DNA of 64,000 bases from Zasmidium citrigriseum (GCA_002786025.1 NHNW01000011.1:434001-498000), one strand, 5' to 3'. Numbered from the stretch's first letter, positions 10,302 to 21,546 are shown. Made by a program: numbers and translations. The notes: generated by a model from the letters alone, not told the origin.

Positions 10302-11234
10302 ATGGAGATATTTGCACCCATCCAGCTCAATCAGATCCAAAAGTGGCTCCCAAATCCGAAATCATCATGGAAGTCTCACTATGAAGCCAAAGTCCAAAGC
10401 AACCCCCGATACCCAACGGAGCTGACCTTCAAAGGCCTAATGTTTCTCAACCTCCCGGCTTTCCTCAAATTCTCCCATATCCAGCTCATCTCCCGCATCG
10501 AAGCCATGAGGCAATGGAAACGATGGTCCACCTCCTCACTGCTCGGCCGCTGGAGCGCCCCGACTCTCGAACGATGGGGATGGAGAGACCCCTGGATCAA
10601 CTTCCGCTCGCGAGTCCTGGGCGCAAAAGAAACAGTCGACTGGACCAGGAGACTCGGTCTCTCTTCGAAATCTCCCATCTGGACATGGGTTACCTCCGGC
10701 TTCGTGCACCAGAATGCAGATCATTTCGTGAGCAACATGCTGGGGCTCTACCTATACACGCCAATCTGTTCAAAAATCCCAGGAATGTCGCCACTACACG
10801 TCTGTATCATAACTCTCGGCTCCAGCATCGTCGTCAGCATCGCTCAATTGCTCGAATGGTATCTCCGCCCTTCCTTCTCCAAAGCAGTAGACAACCATCG
10901 AGTCGCGATCGGAGCCAGTGGTATCATCTCCGCATTTGCCGCCATGGCGGGCGTCGCGATGCCATGGGAAAACGTTTCGTTCTTCGGCATCAGCATCCCG
11001 TGCTCGTACATGGTGGGCCTGCAGTTCATCAAAGACCTTGCGGGCTTGCTGCATGTGGACTTGGGCGAGCAGAGTAAGACGGGGCGACAGGTTGGTTATG
11101 CAATGCATTTGGGCGGTGCTTTGTTTGGAGTGCTGTATTACTTCCTGGTTCTGAATCGACGTGGACATTTCGAGGGCGAGGGGCACCGTCTTGATGGCAG
11201 CGATGAACTTCCTGGCACACCAGGTGCTTCATAA
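10302..11234 (+). CDS. rhomboid-family intramembrane serine protease
   Basis: A single exon of 310 aa. Rhomboids cleave transmembrane segments using a Ser-His dyad inside the membrane. Visible elements are HxxxN on TM2 (H141-FVS-N145), the catalytic GASG with Ser206 in helix 4, and the catalytic His269 in YAMHLGGALFG. At least five to six hydrophobic segments lie between residues 125 and 285. The first 120 residues are an extramembrane, Trp-rich region. This could be a mitochondrial-type or a secretory-pathway rhomboid: there is no clear mitochondrial presequence, and an N-terminal domain of this kind is also seen in Golgi/ER rhomboids. The start at 10302 is the first ATG after the upstream 9-codon ORF. 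All catalytic residues are present, so it should be active. Confidence 0.9.
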   Translation: MEIFAPIQLNQIQKWLPNPKSSWKSHYEAKVQSNPRYPTELTFKGLMFLNLPAFLKFSHIQLISRIEAMRQWKRWSTSSLLGRWSAPTLERWGWRDPWINFRSRVLGAKETVDWTRRLGLSSKSPIWTWVTSGFVHQNADHFVSNMLGLYLYTPICSKIPGMSPLHVCIITLGSSIVVSIAQLLEWYLRPSFSKAVDNHRVAIGASGIISAFAAMAGVAMPWENVSFFGISIPCSYMVGLQFIKDLAGLLHVDLGEQSKTGRQVGYAMHLGGALFGVLYYFLVLNRRGHFEGEGHRLDGSDELPGTPGAS

Positions 11235-12124
11235 GAAAGACATTTGCGGGCGCGGCTATCCAAGGATCTGATTCAGAGGTAGGCGGAGTGGCATTCGGTG
11301 ATGTATGATAGACATAGAAATCTCCCCTGCGTAATGAGGTTACGAAATAACGAGAGTGAAGACAGGATAGTTTCCTTCAAATTTGCACAACAAGCTTTTC
11401 CTTTCGCTTTTCTCAACTATAGTAGTAGAAGTAACTTAAGTACATGAAGTCGGCCTTGGGAAAGAAAGAGGCAAGACACAAGAGACCCGGGTGCTCTCGA
11501 GCTCCAGCAGAGAAGCAACACCATGGGCTGACGTTCAAAGACGCCAGCCAGCGATGCTCCAATAGCCAGTTCTCCTCCTGCTCCCAGACTCCGTAGTTGT
11601 ATCCACATCCGTCTGTCCTCGCCAAAAGCCTGGTAGTGTGTGTGTGAGGGTGAGTGGTTGATGAATCGTTCCAGAGATGTTGAGGAGTCGCGTCAGAAAA
11701 ACACAAAAGGGCAAGCTCCAGCTCGCCTTTCCCTCCCGCCCATTCTATTCGTTTCATCCAAGTGTCGGATCAAGGGAAGAGAAAGAGAAAAAAAGACAGG
11801 GTATATCCGTTCCCAACGCCGTGAAGCCGGCTGGTCGTTCTTCGTGTCATCTATCGCTTTCGTCGATTTGGTGAAGAGTTATGTCGCAAGGGTGGTGGTG
11901 TGTCGTATGAGGCGCGTATGTACCGTTATGAGCACAGTCCGTCTTCGTCTGACTGTCTCGTGGAAATCTGCAAAAAGTTCCGCTTGGCTGGTGACGTCGT
12001 CGCAGAAGGTGAAGTAGATGAGCCAGGAGATAGCAGAGCCATCGAAGTTCCAGATACCTGTTCCGGCCCCGAATCGGAATGTACAAGAAGTTGCGAAAGT
12101 CGTCCCGGTGGACAAGTTGGCACT
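11235..12124. other. 3' region between convergent genes
   Basis: This stretch holds the 3' ends of the rhomboid gene and of the bHLH gene. It is A/T-rich in places (11340-11420 and 11770-11800). No frame has a recognisable motif. Confidence 0.45.
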
Positions 12125-13769
12125 TCAAGTGACGAAGGTGTTGCCCGCGTCTTCCTCGGTCTTGATGGGCGGCGGCATGGGCGGTGGGGCGCCTGAGATG
12201 TCGATATTGCTGCCCTGCAGCTGGTTCGCCAGCTTGATGTTGCCGACTTTGAGCGTCTCGAGATATGAGGCAATCTCCTGCAGCACCTCAGACCGAGACA
12301 GACCCGACTTGCCGGACTGCAGACAGGGCACCATATTCTGAAGGTCGGTAAATCCATTTTGGATGAGTTCGCGTCGCTTCTTTTCGCTCTCGATGTGATG
12401 ACGGCGCTTCTCAGCATCGGTAAGAGTTTCTCGCATCTTCTTTCCACGCTTCTTGCTCCCCTCTCCATCTGAGTGGTCTGGAAACATGGCTGTGCCTGTG
12501 TTTGACTTTCGACGCTTGGAATCCTCATCTGAGCCCTCTCCAGTGCGCTTCTGAAGTCCGAAGTCAATTTCGCCCTCTCCCTCCACCTGACTCCGCCGCC
12601 GCTTCCGGTCGCGCGGGTCTGCGAATTCTGCGCTTGCGCCGTTGACTGGCGACTGCTGACTGCCCGGACCTTGGGCCCCGTTCTGCTTCTGATCACTCAT
12701 GGTGCGATATGTCTGCGGTCGGCTTGTTGCGCGATCTGCCATTGGCACGTTGAGGAGGTTGCCACCCTTGTCTTCTGGTGGCGCTTGACTTGCTGATTGG
12801 TATCGGCCGCCAGTGAATGAAGTATCAGTGCCAAAGTTCATGCCTTGACCTTGTTGAAGTTGTTGTGGATGGTAGCCAGCCCAATGTTGCGCGGTTTGGT
12901 CACTATAAGAAAGGTGACGAGGTCGGCCGCCTGGTCCGTGCGCTCCTTCACTCGGAGGCATGTACATCTGAGGCTGCCCAAATGACGGCTGATGCGGATA
13001 ACTGAAGCTGTGGCCACGTGTCTGCTGCGGAATAGCTCTCAACTGAGCCTGACCAGGAAGGTTCGGAATGTGAGTTGACATGTGAAGATTCGGAATCGGC
13101 GTTGGCATGGCAAAGTTGCCCCAGGATGCGCTGATGCCTCCGGCGAGGTGGATATTGGAGTAATTCGGCGTTGGAGTAGGCGACTTCAGGTTGTGGATAG
13201 TGGAGGCGGCCGAGATGTCATCTGCGTTCATGTGCTGCTGCGGCTGCTGATTGTTCCAATTGTTCGTGTGTCCGAAGGGCAGGTTGCTGCCGTTCATTGG
13301 ACTCTTATTGTGAAGTGAGCCTGATCCAGAGCCGACGCCTGCCGAGAATGTCATGCCGAAGTCGACTCCATAACCGCCATTTGCAGCCTCGTGATCGTGT
13401 GGCAGGCCGGTGTCGTAGGGTATGAGATTTGCGGTGATTGCATTGGGGTCGTTGAAGAAGCTGCTCAGAAGCGATTGATCTGAGTTGGTCAGTACCGGTG
13501 GGCCGTCTGGGGGCGTGCCCAGCTCCCCATGCGACTCGTCGTAGGGGTAGTCTAACAATGGGTGATCAGCACTCGCCCAATGGTGCGGACTTCAATATAT
13601 ACCAACCTCCGAAAGAGAACCCCGCCTCCATATTGTGAGGCAGATGCTGATCGAGTGCCACCGCCGCCATGTCGCCAAAGTGGGCTTGGCCTTGGTGAAG
13701 ATGTTCTGCAGCAGGCGCTGGATGCTCTTGGTCTCTGTGATCTTCCTCCTCGTGCTGCGGTGTGCGCAT
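12125..13769 (-). CDS. basic helix-loop-helix transcription factor
   Basis: Two exons (13607-13769 and 12125-13551) with a 55-nt intron (GTTGGT donor, TTGTTAG acceptor) give 529 aa. The bHLH lies at about residues 435-495: the basic region EKRRHHIESEKKRRELI carries the His/Glu/Arg pattern of E-box (CACGTG-type) binders. The loop holds NMVPCLQSGKSG and helix 2 is LSRSEVLQEIASYLETL. The preceding 430 residues are Gln/Asn/His/Pro-rich and probably activating; a Lys/Arg-rich stretch before the bHLH may be a nuclear signal. This type resembles the INO4/Mlx-like fungal bHLH group. The start is uncertain: the frame is open for about 47 codons before 13769 without another ATG, so an extra 5' exon is possible. 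Confidence 0.9.
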
Positions 13770-14420
13770 GCTGCCACTCAGGTGCAGCGAACTAATGCGA
13801 AAGGCCGTATCGAAGTCTTGATAGGACGGTTGAAGGAAAGGATCATGTTCCGAAAGTCGAAAGTTGTGGGTTGTGGTTGTAGTGGAGAGGAAGACGACGG
13901 CGACACTAGGGCGTAGATATAGTGCCGCCTTTCACCGCCGCAGGGTGCGGATATGCCGCTGCCGCAGAACAATGTATTGTCGCAATTCTTCCTATGATTC
14001 TTGTGTGAGCCTTGAACACGCTCGCAGTGAATTGGTGAAGTTCAATCCGGCTGGCTGGCTGGCTGGCTGGCGACGGCGACGGCGAGGACGGCGGTGGTAT
14101 CAATGCAACAATAGTCCTGCGGATACAGGATTACGATTACAATAGCGGCGGGAGGGCGTTCGTCATCTGAGAGCGGGCGCTGCAGAAGGTCGGGTGGTCG
14201 TCGCGCGTGCAGTGGGAGGTGGGAGTCGTCGAGGGCAGAGGTTGAGTGCTCGAAGCATGTGATAGAGAGAAACCGCGCTAGGCTGGCTCGGGACGCGAAC
14301 GGAACGAGCCTAACCGGACCTCACCTGGACATTAATCGACGTCTAGCTTTGTGTTACATTTGAGTGGGATTGTCACTAATATTTAATTGAAGTGAGAGCT
14401 CCGAAAGTAGCTTCTATTCT
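13770..14420. promoter_or_regulatory. 5' region of the bHLH gene
   Basis: This is the upstream region of the bHLH gene, likely with a long leader containing short upstream frames. It includes the tetranucleotide repeat at 14049-14071 and a following CGACGG-rich stretch. The reading frame of the first exon stays open upstream to about 13930, so unannotated 5' coding sequence cannot be excluded. Confidence 0.4.
14049..14071. repeat. (GGCT)5 microsatellite
   Basis: Five perfect GGCT units plus GGC, followed directly by imperfect CGACGG hexamers. It lies about 280 bp upstream of the proposed bHLH start, within the promoter or leader. Confidence 0.9.
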
Positions 14421-14768
14421 CTACATATCGTGGGAACCGCACTGCCGACGCAGACTCCGCAATCCAGGCGAGGCCCTTCCTTCCACTTCTTCAAACTCAA
14501 TCTTCTCAACATTGACAGTCTTGTCATCTTCAATGCCACTTTTATCTTTGGTAAAGTCTGCAATCTGTTCAGATATCTGCTCGACACACAGAAGCCAGTC
14601 CATCAGCACGAGAACTCGCCAGATGCTGGTGCACGCCGCCGAGACCGTCATGTGCCGCTCGCCATGTTTCCACTCAATATCGATGCCGTAGGTCGACAAG
14701 ATGCAGCGACATTGCTGATTAACTTCGAAGTGCCTTCCACGAAGCATTGAAGGCGTCGGCTTTTTCAT
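14421..14768 (-). CDS. possible small hypothetical gene
   Basis: From the ATG at 14768 this frame encodes 115 aa (MKKPTPSMLRG...). It has sensible codon choice, a hydrophobic SIWRVLVLMDWLLC segment and an acidic helical C-terminal part ending SHDM. The frame is open further upstream to 14969. A second frame with coding-like codons lies at 14840-15037 on the same strand (containing AAEMLSLWSKTDLIMSSSS). I could not find a convincing donor and acceptor joining them. It may be a multi-exon gene, or a decayed one. No family is recognised. Confidence 0.3.
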   Translation of the reverse strand: MKKPTPSMLRGRHFEVNQQCRCILSTYGIDIEWKHGERHMTVSAACTSIWRVLVLMDWLLCVEQISEQIADFTKDKSGIEDDKTVNVEKIEFEEVEGRASPGLRSLRRQCGSHDM

Positions 14769-15343
14769 GTCTTGTTGTCTCTCATTTCCTCTTCCAGAAT
14801 TCGACTTGGCCGGGTTCCATAACCTCTGTCTTATGAACATCATGAGACAATGGCCTGCTCTCGCAGACGAATGAAATCGGTTCGGACTCTGCGTTCGTGA
14901 GCCGCCCTCTGAAGGATATGGCGCGTGTTGTAGGAGCTCGAGGACATGATGAGATCGGTCTTCGACCACAGCGACAGCATTTCAGCCGCGCGAATCGACT
15001 GTCGCACACATCGCAATGCAAACTCCATTCGAAGCAAGCCCGAGTCCCGCTACACTGGCTCGTATCTATATCTCACAGCAGTCCGACTAGTCGCTTATTG
15101 CTAACATCGCCAAAAGGAGCTCACATTCAGGCTACGTAATCAACAGCCATCCTCGAGCAGGTAACCCAATCCCTCAATCAGTGCGATGAACGGGATGCGC
15201 GGATCCGCAGCGTAAGAGCAATCAGGGCTCAAGCTACGCAAACCCGGCGAGAAAATAAGATTCGAAGTCCCCGCGATAGCATATAAGAAGAGCTCGTGGA
15301 ACATCATCATGGACCGTTCTTCACAGCTCAGCGGAGTCGCGAA

Positions 15344-16192
15344 ATGGCCTCGAATTCGGATCCTCTGGAGTACGTCCTCCCGAATAATGCCCAAGAAAGC
15401 GAACGACTCGATCATCAGCATGTCATGCTCACCAAGACATTCGGTGGCCTTCATCGAGCTCCATTGAATCCCTCAAAGGTTCATCGAGTCCTAGACGTCG
15501 GCTGCGGAACAGGCAACTGGGCCATTGATTTCGCAAAGCAATACCCTTCCGCTGAAGTTCTCGGTTTCGATGTCCAAGAGAAAGGCAAATGGGCCACCGC
15601 ACCATCCAATTGTACGTTCAAAGTAGCAGACCTCGAGCAAGAAGACACATGGTCCAGCCTCGGGACATTCGACTTCATCCACGGCCGCTTCATTGTCATT
15701 GGCGTTCGCGACTGGCCTCGTCTTCTCCGCAGATGCCACGATCACCTCTCGCCTGGCGGCAGCGTGGAAATGCAGGAATTCTGCATGCCGTGCAAGAGCC
15801 TCGATGAGGAGGACGAAGAACATTCCAAGTTCCTTCAATGGGGCCGTGATTTCATCGTCATGAGCAGCAAATTCGATTTGAATGTCCAGCTCATGACTGA
15901 CATTCCCCAGATGATGAGCGAGGCCGGATTCGAGGACGTCAAGTTGGAAGAGTTCCGCATGATGACGGGTCCGTGGATGGAGGACGAACACGGCCGCTCG
16001 CTAGGTCGGATGGGTCAGCAGAATCTGTCGCAAGGGATGCGTGGGTTTGGGGAGACAATGTATACGAAATTCGGGGGCTGGAGTATGGACGATTACGACA
16101 AGTATGTGAAGGCAATTGTCAAGGAAATCCAGGAGGGTGGACTGCGGACTTGGTTGCCGGTGAAAGTCTGCTGTGCCCGAAAGCAGGCGTAA
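15344..16192 (+). CDS. LaeA/TAM-like SAM-dependent methyltransferase
   Basis: A single exon of 282 aa from the ATG at 15344 (the frame extends upstream only through a GTG). Motif I is RVLDVGCGTGNWAIDFA with an acidic end to beta-2 (EVLGFDVQ), the class I Rossmann methyltransferase signature. It is preceded by the RLDHQHVMLTKTFGG block typical of the fungal TAM/LaeA-like group. Motif III-type DFIHGRFIVIGVRDW and the post-I SPGGSVEMQEF follow. Such proteins are either secondary-metabolite tailoring enzymes or regulators. No biosynthetic core gene lies nearby, so the substrate is unknown. Confidence 0.85.
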   Translation: MASNSDPLEYVLPNNAQESERLDHQHVMLTKTFGGLHRAPLNPSKVHRVLDVGCGTGNWAIDFAKQYPSAEVLGFDVQEKGKWATAPSNCTFKVADLEQEDTWSSLGTFDFIHGRFIVIGVRDWPRLLRRCHDHLSPGGSVEMQEFCMPCKSLDEEDEEHSKFLQWGRDFIVMSSKFDLNVQLMTDIPQMMSEAGFEDVKLEEFRMMTGPWMEDEHGRSLGRMGQQNLSQGMRGFGETMYTKFGGWSMDDYDKYVKAIVKEIQEGGLRTWLPVKVCCARKQA

Positions 16193-17476
16193 TACTTCGT
16201 GCTTGTAGACAGAGGAAGAAAGAATGAACGATGTCAAGAGATTCACTCACTTACTCTAGATTGGAGGCGGCTCATCCAGAGCTCCTGCTTTGGGCTGGGG
16301 CCTCCAACGGTACCGGAGAAATGAGGCTCTGCAGCACATCTGCTGTCAAAGAGCCGCGTCCTACCCACCATGCTGCTCGGATCTGTCTTGTCCCAGAGTC
16401 CAATCGTTCAGAAGCTCGTAAAGACGTCACGCCGGCACCTACTGTGACGACCCCAGGAGCTGCACGCCATGCATCGGGACGTGCGGCACGCTTGCAGTAC
16501 GACCGGTGAGGAAACAGGCGAATGGTAAAACAGCTCTGATCCGAGTCACGCTTCGAGGTTTTGCGGCTCCACCATATCGGTCGGTGCTCTGTCGTTTCTC
16601 TCGCTGAGGTAGTGGATATGAGCGCGGAGTCATCGCTGTCGCCGGCGCCTAGTGAGTGAATGCTTCGCTGCTGCCGCGCTGGGATGCCCCTGCTCATTCA
16701 TGATCAAGCTCCCAAGGTCTGCGGTTACCCACGGCGAGCACAATCAGACGGCAATCTTCAGTTCGCAGTTCGCGGTTCGCAGGATGGTTGGCCGGGTGGT
16801 TGTCGAATCGGTGTGTGGTCTCATCTTGATTGCTGTCGTGCGTTGTCGATGCGCCAGCCTTCTCAGTAAGCTTTCAAGGCTTGATGATCTGCGCGAAGCA
16901 GAGGCTCTTTGGCAGGTGTTGCCCGCGAACACGGCGTCGTCCGACGGATTGTCTCATTAAAGACCATGTCGTCGCCGCTATGCGGTCGATCATGCTCGGC
17001 GTTCATCATCGAGTAAACCCACCTGTATGCAGTCGACTTCGCAATTCGTGGCCGTCTCCTGTTCGCCGGGTGGATGCTGTTGCCTGTCTTTGTTAATGAA
17101 CCTAAGACCCTGGAGAACCTCTGGTGTAGTCGTGGCGCGCCATGGGAGCGATGATAAACGAGTAGCCAGTCTCGAGCCAGCACGGGCTGACCGACTGTTC
17201 AAGTTGATGAACCCTTTGCGACCTCCAGCCCGTCACCAACCATCCTCGCATTGGCCTTGGAAGAAAGGTCATCTGCCTGCGCCTCGACGATCTTTATTGG
17301 TCCATAAGTCCAGCGTTTCCTCTGACACACACGACCCTCATCGCGCCACGGAGATATAGAGCCTGGCGATATCCCTCTGTTGCGTCCGTCCGTCCTCTGC
17401 CATTGTTCATCCAGCAAGTTTGTGCTGTGTCACTCTAGCTCACGGTATCTTGCATTGTTCCAGAGATCCAGACAGA
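16193..17476. other. intergenic region, no gene seen
   Basis: About 1.3 kb between two plus-strand genes. Many short overlapping frames are present but none shows a motif, signal peptide or consistent splice model. The final 60 bases before 17477 are C/T-rich, as expected of a leader. Confidence 0.4.
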
Positions 17477-18382
17477 ATGTCCGAGAGCGACAGCAGCAGT
17501 ACTTCGGGCTCGGGCAGCGAGTATCCCGATGCTCCGCGCGTGCAGCATGCCAACGCATCACCGAAGTATGTGGCGACCGGGCAAGCCAGCTATGCGGCTC
17601 TGCGAAACCTTCCAATTCGGCCCATTGTCGAAGACGACAACTGGTACAGCAACAGCCCTGGCGATTTCCATCAACGCTTCCATACGGGCCGACACTATCT
17701 TCCGGGAGAACCTAGGACTGTTGCGCCAGGCTCCAATGCTTCCTCGATGGCGGTGACAGTCAATGCAAGTCAGTACAGCTCCTCACTGTACACTCCATCT
17801 TTGGCAGGTTCCTATGCGGCGACTGCATCCAGTGGACCATCCGTAAGGACGAGCAGTGGTGGATCAGTCCTCAGTCGATACCAAGCTCCTGGTCGCCTGG
17901 AGGAAGGGGATGATGGCGTGCTCCAAAGACCAGCTGCTTCCAGATGGCAATGTCCCTTCTGGTTCCTGAGATGCAATGAGTGGCTGGACAATGCTGAGGC
18001 ATGGGACTTGCACTGCCAGTCTCACTTCCGAGGGCCGCAGAATCTGCCAAAGACTGTCCATTGTCCATTTGGATGCTCCTGGTCATACGAAGGGTCTTCT
18101 GGTGCGGATGCTTGGAGATATCGCTGGATGCATGTTCACACTCATCATTCCGGAGGAGGAGGTATTGGCGCTGTAAAGAGACCGGATCCGTCGTTGATAG
18201 AGCATCTCTGGAGGATCGGCGTCATCTCATCGGCGCAGAAGAAAGAGCTGAGGACCAACGGCTTTCTCAGCGATGAGGCATACCTGGAGTCAGCAAACAG
18301 CTCTCGCGACCGGCGTCGAGAGCGAAGGCCAGGCGAAGGTCGTCCTACACGGTCCAGCAATTATCAAGTCGTTCCTCGCTAA
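17477..18382 (+). CDS. fungal protein with two divergent C2H2-like zinc sites
   Basis: A single exon of 301 aa from the ATG at 17477. Residues 1-160 are Ser-rich and disordered. Residues 165-240 hold two putative zinc-binding units. The first is CPFWFLRC, followed by a spacer and HCQSH. The second is CPFGC, followed by a Trp/Tyr-rich spacer and MHVHTHH. The spacing is unlike classical DNA-binding C2H2 fingers. A helical segment (LIEHLWRIGVISSAQKKELR) and a basic Arg-rich tail follow. I recognise the fold type as recurring in fungal hypothetical proteins but know no function. It could be nuclear. The coding call is strong. Confidence 0.75.
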   Translation: MSESDSSSTSGSGSEYPDAPRVQHANASPKYVATGQASYAALRNLPIRPIVEDDNWYSNSPGDFHQRFHTGRHYLPGEPRTVAPGSNASSMAVTVNASQYSSSLYTPSLAGSYAATASSGPSVRTSSGGSVLSRYQAPGRLEEGDDGVLQRPAASRWQCPFWFLRCNEWLDNAEAWDLHCQSHFRGPQNLPKTVHCPFGCSWSYEGSSGADAWRYRWMHVHTHHSGGGGIGAVKRPDPSLIEHLWRIGVISSAQKKELRTNGFLSDEAYLESANSSRDRRRERRPGEGRPTRSSNYQVVPR

Positions 18383-19276
18383 GGTGCAGGCCACCTCGGT
18401 GTTCGAAGTCCATTCTCGTCCGATATAACGACGAGTCCATGTTTTGTTTCCAATTCAGCGGGAATACGGACGGATGTCCTGGTGTTCAACAGCCACCTGG
18501 ACGACCTGAGCTTCACGAAGTGGGAGGAGACTTCCAAGGTATCCAAGGTCCAGCAACGGCGTCCGGCAATAGTAATATACCCAGAATGTTTCAAGTCTCA
18601 TGCACGGCTCTTTCTCCGGAGATGCAGCAGGCGTGTCGACACCATCCTTGTCCGGTGAGGTTGGTCATGAGTCGGGGAGCGGGAGGGGAAAGAGGAGGAA
18701 AGAGAAAAGGGGCGAAGATGCGGCAGGTGCCTGAGGCATGAAGCAAGGAAAGAGCCGACGAAGAAGAAGAGCTAAATTGTCTCACAACACACCTCTCCTC
18801 ACTACATGGTATGCGTCGTCTACTTTATATATGAATATGTATTTGCACATCAAGTCGTTGCCTTCTGCGCGGACCACCAGTCTCGCTTCATCCTCGCCAC
18901 CCAAGAATATCCAACACACGCGAATAGCGCATCGTTACCCACGCCGCTGCGCCTCACTCCAGAAGCTAGCGGGCCTTGCGGGCATCCCGCCTCATCATTT
19001 TCTGAGGCATCCATACACACCCTCTGCATTTGTTTGCCACGTCTTCTGCAGCCCTTCCGCCTCATCTGCAGGTACGCTGGTAGACCAGTCATCGTGGTTG
19101 CTTCGTGTCCAGTGTCGTTTGGTTGCACCGGTATCGTTTCGCCCTCGAGCCCAAGCCTCGGCGTTCAGCTGCTGCGTTCAACATGCCAGCAGACCAGTAT
19201 TACGCCCTGGAGACACTGCGTCTATGCATGTTGTTCATCCCCAAAAAGTCCTCATCAAAACACCTTTCTGGAAGTC
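18383..19276. other. 3' region between convergent genes
   Basis: This 0.9-kb stretch lies between the 3' ends of the zinc-site gene and the ABC transporter gene. Short frames on both strands lack motifs. A purine-rich G/A tract occurs near 18670-18780. I see no gene. Confidence 0.45.
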
Positions 19277-21546
19277 TCACTCTCGTTCACCGGCTTCGAG
19301 TTCAGCAATCCGCTTCTCCCATTCGGGGACAGCCCTCAACTGGATATCGAGCTCATCCTTTTCGTCTTCAAGCTGCATCCTGGTATCTGCATCCAATTGA
19401 GTAAAGACGTATCCGCCTTGGCCATCGAATTGCAAGATCCAGCCGTGGTATCTCCACAAAGAGCGGCGGTGAGAGACTGTCATCAAGGTAATTCCCAGTC
19501 GTTTCGCCTCATCATACATTGTCTTTTCGACCTCTGGCGTCAGCGAAGAAGTGCATTCATCCAGAATGGCGTATCTCGGCCTATGGTAAAATAGTCGGGC
19601 GGCAGCGATCCTTTGTTGAAACCCTGTGCTCAAAGCATCGGCCCATTCGTGCTCGGCGTCCAGGGCTCCAAGATCTGCGGAAGATTTTCCAGGGCGAGTG
19701 TCGACGGGGCTGCTCGGTGCGCTGGGATCCATGGAAGACGACTTGTTGCCGACTTGCTCCAACAAGGGATCAAGTCCGAGGGTGCTCATAATGGCGATCA
19801 AATCCTGGTCGGTGATCCCCTTTGCACGCATGTCCAGCAGATTGTCAGGGTAGAGGATTTGCTGTCTGAGAGTTCCCTTGCTCAGGTATGGACGCTGGGG
19901 AATGTAGAAGATATCCTCGCTCGGTGGCTTGCGAACCTTGCCGCCGTAGACTGGCCACAAGCCTCCCAAGATCCGGAACAGACTGCTTTTACCGCATCCA
20001 TTAGGCCCGACGATCAGCAAGTGGTCCCCTCGACCGATGTGGAAGGAGAGTGCCTTCACCAGGACGTCGCCGTTCGGAGAGACGATCGGAACGCCGTCGA
20101 ATTTGATGTCCTCGCCTTCTTCCAGCTCGCCACGGCCAGCAAGGACCGCTGCGTTCGCCTCCGTCGAAGCAGATGAAACCAGGGCCTTCTCGAAGTGGCC
20201 TCGTTGAATATCGGCGATCACGTCCATGAGCATGCTGACTCTGCTGGTGTAACCCGCCAATTCCGAGATCTCCTTGTACGAGAACATGAGACGTCCGAAA
20301 GCATCACTCGACGACATCAGTAGTCGTCTGTTGGTAACAAATGCTTCGGTCCTGTCGCCGGTACTAGTGGATCCTGGAAGTGCCCCAGGAAGCTTGAAGA
20401 ACACCGGCACAGAGCAGAGAAGCAGACCAAGCGCACCCCAGAAGTATTTGACCACAAACTCCTCCATGATGCCGTGGTATAGCCTTCTCCTGAGGATGCG
20501 GTTGACATGCTTGATCAGGGTGAAATAGCCCTTATCGACATTGTCTTTCTCCGCCTCATGTCCGTCATACAGAGCAATCTCCTCACTGAAGTCAATCAAT
20601 CTGGAGTGTGATGCTCTGAACTCTCCCTCAAGTCTCGCCTCTTCTGCCACGTATTTTCCAAAGGGTGGAGTAAGTGCTCGCATCAAGACAGCACTCATCT
20701 GCACGACCAAGCTCATGCCAAAAAGACCTTCGCCTCCCACGCTCCTCGAAAGACTCCAGTTATAGATCAAGAGGTCCAGCACCGGCTTCGACAGACTGGA
20801 ATACAGCTCGGCCAAGCTGTTCGAGAACTTCGTAACATCAACGGTGATGAGCTGATCGGCATTCTTGATTCGGTCGTCCAAGGCAGACAGCGTATAGAAC
20901 GTCAAGTTGCCAAGATATTGGTTATGGATATGGTTAGTGAGTCGTGATCGATACGCAAGAGACAACGTAGTCTGGTGGTACGCGAGCTGGCACCGGGATT
21001 AGCAACAATAGACTTTCTCTTCCGTATCACTCGCAAGCTCACCATCGAGTTCGTGAACGTAGCAGGTACGGCGACGAGCATCCACCAAACCAGTCCCTTC
21101 ATGAACTCCTTGCCTTTGCCTCTCACGAGAGCACTGACGAGCCGTCCATCGAGCTCCGCGACGTACAGACTAATCAGCGTCCTCAAGACCAAGAACACTG
21201 AATGGCTGAGCAGAAGCCTGGCCTCCTTGCTCTTCCACGATGGTATGCATATCTTCAATAAACGGCCCAAGTTCCTGAAGAATTCGATATTGAGCTCCGC
21301 CTTCTTCTTGCCATCCTCTTTCCCGCCGAGGCCCTTGCGCCGGTTCTCAGCAGCTCTGGCCGCCGCGGCTTTCTGCTCTTTGATCGCGCTCCTGATACGG
21401 GAGATCAAGGCAAGCGTGAGGGCCACGTAGATCGTTCGCGAGATACGCGTGCGGTTCTTGACGTAAAGCGAGGTGAGATCTGAGAGTAGCTGCTTGAGCG
21501 AGCGGTTGGAGATCGGGACGGGTAAGGGCGTGGAGTAGACGGCCAT
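19277..21546 (-). CDS. peroxisomal ABC half-transporter, subfamily D (PXA type)
   Basis: Two exons (21043-21546 and 19277-20986) with a 56-nt intron (GTGAGC...GTGCCAG) give 737 aa. ABCD half-transporters dimerise in the peroxisomal membrane and import very-long-chain acyl-CoA for beta-oxidation. The N-terminus has hydrophobic segments and a basic linker. The membrane domain contains [18 protein letters not shown] and [17 protein letters not shown], the family EAA-like motif. The nucleotide-binding domain has Walker [11 protein letters not shown]-loop [16 protein letters not shown], Walker [10 protein letters not shown] and the H-loop histidine in TVSHRRSLW. The signature reads LSTGFQQR, departing from LSGGxQQR. 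The C-terminal coiled coil is typical. Which of Pxa1 or Pxa2 it corresponds to cannot be settled by eye. Confidence 0.93.

Noticed and set aside
15296..15343. Extended methyltransferase start (GTG)
   Set aside because: Fungal genes start at ATG; the first in-frame ATG is 15344 and gives a normal family N-terminus.
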